From Streptomyces sp. 1-11 (GTDB taxonomy: Bacteria > Actinomycetota > Actinomycetes > Streptomycetales > Streptomycetaceae), in assembly GCF_007176755.1 (NCBI RefSeq), contig NZ_BJTV01000019.1, forward strand, positions 91,435 through 155,434: a stretch of DNA of 64,000 nucleotides, written 5' to 3'. The position numbers were made by a program, and so were the translations under genes. Positions 60,744-64,000 of the stretch are shown here, one piece after another (the first letter of the stretch is position 1; each line of letters begins with the position of its first letter). The notes beneath the pieces were generated by a model. That model was not told the origin of the DNA. It saw nothing but the letters and a program-made list of their open reading frames with translations, and did not search any database.

Positions 60744-61079
60744 ATGACGACCTGGTTCCGCACCTACTACGAGAACGAAGATCTGTGGCTGTACTTCGAG
60801 GCCGATGACGAAGGCTGCGCAGCGCGACAGGCTGAGGTCCGGGGGCAGGACTCGCGTCCGGTGACGGCGGGCGTCCTGGTAGTGCTGGAAGCGGCGGAGC
60901 GCGGTGCCACGACGAGCTTCGGGCACCTCCTTCCTGATCGCGGTTGTCGCCGTCGGCTTCCAGGTGCCGCCACACGGCGTGGCCCTGGCGGTCCTGTTCG
61001 GCGAGCTGGTTGTCATCGCGCAGGCCTTGACCGTGGTGCCGGGCTCATCGAGTACCTCAGCCACAGCACCGGAGCCTAA
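60744..61079 (+). pseudogene. Frameshifted small conserved gene
   Basis: The first ~45 codons (TTWFRTYYENEDLWLYFEAD, then DEGCAARQAEVRGQDSRPVT) look like the start of a small Streptomyces protein that I recall as conserved. After codon ~45 the translation becomes Arg/Gly-rich without coding character (PGAATRRGPGGPVRRAGCHR), which suggests a frameshift or deletion. Probably inactive. Confidence 0.5.
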
Positions 61080-61105
61080 GCGGCGAGCAGGCAGCGTCGA
61101 CGATT

Positions 61106-61205
61106 TCACTTAACCCCGATCGAGTAGAGCCACAGCCCGTTGCCGCGCGTGTCGCCCGCGTCGGCCGCTACGAAGATCACGAACCGTCCGTGCTCTTCGA
61201 GAGGA
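61106..61205 (-). pseudogene. C-terminal relic of a lost gene
   Basis: A frame ending at TGA 61106 reads EEHGRFVIFVAADAGDTRGN followed by GLWLYSIGVK, which looks like the C-terminal strand region of a real protein. Upstream the frame loses coding character, and the next gene on the plus strand starts at 61330. Family unknown. Confidence 0.35.
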
Positions 61206-61329
61206 CCCGCCTCGTGCCCCTGGTCCGCTTCGCCGCCGCGACCGCCGTGCTCGCCGCCAACCCGAGGACAGTTGAAGCGTCAGTCAGTGGGCGGCGCAGA
61301 CGCCCGAGCGGCGCCGGGTCCCAGTCTCG

Positions 61330-62574
61330 ATGTCGGTGGGGGATGTCATCCTCGGTTCCATGGGTCACTCTGCGCGGATCACCGCGTTCACAGGTCTCGT
61401 CGGACCGCCGCCCGGCCCGGCGCCCGCCGTCGACTGGGCGGCGGTCGAGGACTGGCTCGGCACCCCGCTGCCCGGTGACTACAAGGCGCTCGTGTCGGCG
61501 TACGGTGCGGCCGAGATAGGCGGCCCGGGTGCGGCGATCCGGCTGCACCCGCCGTGCGTCAGCACCGACGGCCGCTTCGAGTACGCAGCATGGATCGTCG
61601 AGACGCACCGGCACTCGGCGATCCGGCCCGGCATGTTCACCGCGCGTCGGCGTCCCTTCCTGCCCGAGGAGGGTGGCCTGCTCGCCTTCGCCACGACGAG
61701 GAGCGGCGACCACCTCTTCTGGAACACGGGCGCCTCGGACGACCCCGACGAGTGGCCGGTCACGCTCGTGACCACGAATGTGGCAGTCGGGGTGAGCGAG
61801 CCCTGGGTGGACTACGAAGTCCCTTTCCTGGAGCTGCTGTTCACGCTGCTGCGCACCGGCGTGCCGCACCCGGGCGAGCCCGGCGGGCTGCTGGGCCCGC
61901 TGTCCTCACAGATACGGGTCTGGCCGCCGCTGGCCGGGGCCGCCCCCTGGTCGCCGCCGCCTGCGGGCACCGCCGTGGACGCGCGGCAGCACGCGGCGCT
62001 CACCGAAGGCTCGGGCCTCGACGCCGTCATGGCACTGGTTCCACCGCCCCTGGAGCCGTACCTGGGCGAGAGCACGTGGGAGCAGGTCTTCGAGCGGCTC
62101 GGCACCCGGCTGCCGCCGGACTTCGTGGCGCTCGCGGAGCGGTACGGGGCGGGCAACTGGAGCTGGTGGCTGGACATGAGCGCCCCACTGTCCCTGGACC
62201 GGCCACGGGAGCAGGGGCTCGCGGCCACCGTCGAGGACATGCTTGACGGATACCGACAACTGCGCGCCGCCCATCCCCAGTACTACCCGATGCCCGCGTG
62301 GCCCGAGCCCGGCGGCTTCCTGCCGTTCGCGTCGACGATCGACGGGGACCAGATCGGCTGGTGCGCGGACGGCCCGCCCGAGACATGGCGCGTAGCCGTC
62401 AACCCACGCCACTGCGACCAAGGACCGCCCCTGCCAGACGACTTCACGGCCACCCTGCTCACGTGGTTGCGCGGCGGCCCCGCCGAATCCGGCTTCCCCG
62501 GTCTGACCGGCCGGGACCTGCATCCGCTGGACGTCATGTTCTTCGAACCGTTCGGGCCGGGCGCGCCGTGGTGA
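61330..62574 (+). CDS. Tandem SMI1/KNR4 (SUKH) domain protein
   Basis: 414 aa with two SUKH-like domains: first ~33-175 (VDWAAVEDWLGTPLPGDYKALVSAYGAAEIGG, LPEEGGLLAFATTRSGDHLFWNTGA), second ~240-395 (STWEQVFERLGTRLPPDFVALAERYGAGNWSWWL, PEPGGFLPFASTIDGDQIGWCADG). SUKH proteins are frequent immunity proteins of polymorphic toxins, and others are regulators. No toxin gene is adjacent, although an RHS-type secreted protein lies 5 kb upstream. The start is uncertain (ATG 61330 or 61360; no SD at either). Ends near a terminator shared with the convergent NRPS. Confidence 0.75.
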   Translation: MSVGDVILGSMGHSARITAFTGLVGPPPGPAPAVDWAAVEDWLGTPLPGDYKALVSAYGAAEIGGPGAAIRLHPPCVSTDGRFEYAAWIVETHRHSAIRPGMFTARRRPFLPEEGGLLAFATTRSGDHLFWNTGASDDPDEWPVTLVTTNVAVGVSEPWVDYEVPFLELLFTLLRTGVPHPGEPGGLLGPLSSQIRVWPPLAGAAPWSPPPAGTAVDARQHAALTEGSGLDAVMALVPPPLEPYLGESTWEQVFERLGTRLPPDFVALAERYGAGNWSWWLDMSAPLSLDRPREQGLAATVEDMLDGYRQLRAAHPQYYPMPAWPEPGGFLPFASTIDGDQIGWCADGPPETWRVAVNPRHCDQGPPLPDDFTATLLTWLRGGPAESGFPGLTGRDLHPLDVMFFEPFGPGAPW

Positions 62575-62805
62575 AGGCCCCTCGTCACCACGGGCTGGGG
62601 CCTGCCAGCAGAACGGTGAAGCTGATCCTCCATGGGTATGTCCGCCGTCCGGTCAGGGCGTCGTCGTCGGCGCGGATCAGGCCTGGTGGGCGGTGAACAG
62701 GGCGTAGACCTCGTGGTCAAGGCCGCGATGCTGCGGGAGCGCAGGACACGGCCGTCGAGGGGCGCGGCGACCGCCGGCCCGGGACGACCGCGGGCCCACG
62801 AGTAC

Positions 62806-62845
62806 GACGAGGGGCCCGCCACGGTTCCGTGGTGGGCCCCTCGTC
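62806..62845. terminator. Bidirectional terminator
   Basis: 19-bp stem with one G-T wobble (62806-62824 / 62827-62845) and a TT loop, between the SUKH gene (+) and the NRPS end (-). Confidence 0.75.
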
Positions 62846-62883
62846 AGCTCCGTCGGCTCCTGGACGCCGGCGACGATGCTCGG

Positions 62884-64000
62884 TCAGGCCGGCAGCAGCT
62901 CCCGTTCCCGGTCGACGGCGTCGGCCTCACCAGCGGCGGTGGCGGTGGCGGCAGCCTGCGCCGTCTCCCGCAACGCCGAGACGACGGTGTCCAGTTGCTC
63001 GTCCCCCCTGACCATCTCCATGTGCCGGCCCGGCATCGCCCTCTGGGCCAGACCTGCCGGGTAGAGCTCGTGCCAGTGGGCGAGGTACTGGGCCTCCGGC
63101 ACCTCGTCGCCGCTGCCCTCCCGCACCGTGTCGCTGACGAACAGCGTCGCCCTGGCCACCGAATGTCCGGGCCGGTATGCGGCGAGCGAGCGGACCTCCG
63201 CCTCCAGCACCGCGAAGGGCAGCCACTCGTCCAGCGTGACCAGATCCTCGTCGAGGTTCATCTCCGGCGCCAGACGCCGCAACTCCCGCTCGGTCGACGC
63301 CCGTTCCGCGCCGCGCTCGTTCTGACCGCGGCGCCACAGCGCGTTCACCCGTCGGTACGTCTCGGCGTGCCGCTGGAAGCGGTCGCGCTGGTCGTCGCCG
63401 GTCACCGCCGGCTCCAGCAGGAACAGACCGGCCACCTCCTCAGGCGCCCGCGCACCCATCGCGTGCGCGATCACCGCGCCCGTCGACCATCCGAGGATCG
63501 TGCACGGGCCCTCGGGCTGCACTCGGCGGATCTCCCGCCAGTACCGCTCCGCGATGGACTCGATCCCGACGAGCGGGGCCTCGTCCGCGTTCAACCCCGG
63601 CGCCTGGACGCCGTACACGGTGAACATGCCCTTCAGGCACCGTGCGAGCGCCCGGTACGGGTGGGTGCTGCCGCCGCCCGGGTGCACGCAGAACAGCACG
63701 GGCAGCTCGGGGTCCACCGCGGACGACAGGAGCACCACCAGTCCGGCCGACGCCACCTGCGGGACGTCCAGCGCCGCCGCCAGTTGGGCCACGGTCGGGT
63801 GCCGCACGATCTGCTGGAGGGCTACGCCCAGGCCGGCTTCCCGCAGTCGGGAGACCACTCGAACCGAGCTGATCGACTGTCCGCCGAGTTCGAAGAAGTT
63901 GTCGTGGATGCCGATGGTGTCGACGCCGAGGACGTCGGACCACACGCCGGTGATGAGTTCCTCGGTCGAGTTCCGGGGTGCGGTGTAGGTGGTGGCGAGA
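62884..64000 (-). CDS. NRPS C-terminal part: T domain and type I thioesterase (5' end outside window)
   Basis: The frame is open to the right edge (YTAPRNSTEELITGVWSDVL is the usual A-T linker), so the gene starts beyond the window. The T domain has NFFELGGQSISSVRVV (phosphopantetheine Ser). It is followed by a TE of ~260 residues with VLFCVHPGGGSTHPYRALA, LGWSTGAVIAHAMG (catalytic Ser in GWSTG), the MNLDED region and the C-terminal GRHMEMV (catalytic His). Releases the finished peptide by hydrolysis or cyclisation. It is on the same strand as the TE-less NRPS at 35476-44430 but 18 kb away, with unrelated genes between, so a shared pathway is possible but not shown. Confidence 0.9.
   Translation of the reverse strand, partial: LATTYTAPRNSTEELITGVWSDVLGVDTIGIHDNFFELGGQSISSVRVVSRLREAGLGVALQQIVRHPTVAQLAAALDVPQVASAGLVVLLSSAVDPELPVLFCVHPGGGSTHPYRALARCLKGMFTVYGVQAPGLNADEAPLVGIESIAERYWREIRRVQPEGPCTILGWSTGAVIAHAMGARAPEEVAGLFLLEPAVTGDDQRDRFQRHAETYRRVNALWRRGQNERGAERASTERELRRLAPEMNLDEDLVTLDEWLPFAVLEAEVRSLAAYRPGHSVARATLFVSDTVREGSGDEVPEAQYLAHWHELYPAGLAQRAMPGRHMEMVRGDEQLDTVVSALRETAQAAATATAAGEADAVDRERELLPA

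Noticed and set aside
61330..62574. SUKH protein considered as immunity to the NRPS or RiPP product
   Set aside because: SUKH proteins bind protein toxins, and the position next to an NRPS end is convergent, so a link to small-molecule resistance is not supported.

Overview
The window is high-GC actinobacterial DNA and is almost certainly from a Streptomyces chromosome. Coding density is high, third positions are mostly G or C, and many genes start with GTG. Two putative DasR (dre) motif clusters, large LuxR-family regulators, a secreted polysaccharide-degrading repertoire and NRPS genes all point the same way. I see no tRNA, rRNA or CRISPR array.

Left part (1-26300), accessory and house-keeping genes. 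In order: a truncated M4-type protease; a GH25 lysozyme; a DUF2235 hydrolase; a chitin locus (AA10 LPMO, DoxX protein and GH18 chitinase around dre-like sites); a DUF1801 protein; a VOC protein; a SenS/SenR-like two-component pair beside an HbpS-like secreted haem-binding protein; a class II amidotransferase; an inactive-looking Y-family polymerase with an SOS-type box; a small operon of polyprenyl synthase plus MpaB/Lcp-like oxygenase; a CE4 deacetylase; a phosphotransferase; a GH81 beta-1,3-glucanase with a LacI-type palindrome at its likely start point; a GH10 xylanase lipoprotein; a NUDIX relic; and an S51 peptidase.

Centre (26400-35460), an unusual RiPP locus. A class II lanthipeptide synthetase (LanM) keeps its dehydratase motifs but has lost all zinc ligands of its cyclase domain. 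Two small precursor-like peptides (73 and 68 aa) share a nearly identical 40-residue C-terminal part after a Gly-Gly and differ in their leaders. They flank a large ATP-binding LuxR (LAL) regulator that carries a TTA codon. An operator-like inverted repeat lies exactly 33 nt upstream of the lanM start. An almost identical copy lies exactly 33 nt upstream of a 58-codon frame that precedes the second precursor. This suggests an inverted duplication of a lanM-lanA operon in which the second lanM was deleted. A second LuxR-type regulator follows.

Right-centre (35476-50990), an NRPS cluster. A three-module NRPS (partial C-A-T-C-A-T-C-A-T, no TE) is divergent from a compact, mostly overlapping operon. 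The operon encodes glutamate mutase S and E subunits, an AsnRS-like amide synthetase, a stand-alone FMN glutamate-synthase-like domain, and SbnA/SbnB-type enzymes for 2,3-diaminopropionate. The first A domain reads as an Asn/Asp-type pocket. This fits a route glutamate -> 3-methylaspartate -> 3-methylasparagine (inference), with diaminopropionate as a second precursor. The C-terminal T-TE part of another NRPS enters at the right edge (62884-64000).

Right part (51000-62850), a looser region with gene relics (an IS5-type transposase N-terminus and several decayed fragments). It also holds a 1528-aa secreted protein that joins an RHS-like N-terminal region to a trypsin-like protease, a HEAT-repeat protein, a GNAT acetyltransferase and a double SMI1/KNR4 protein.
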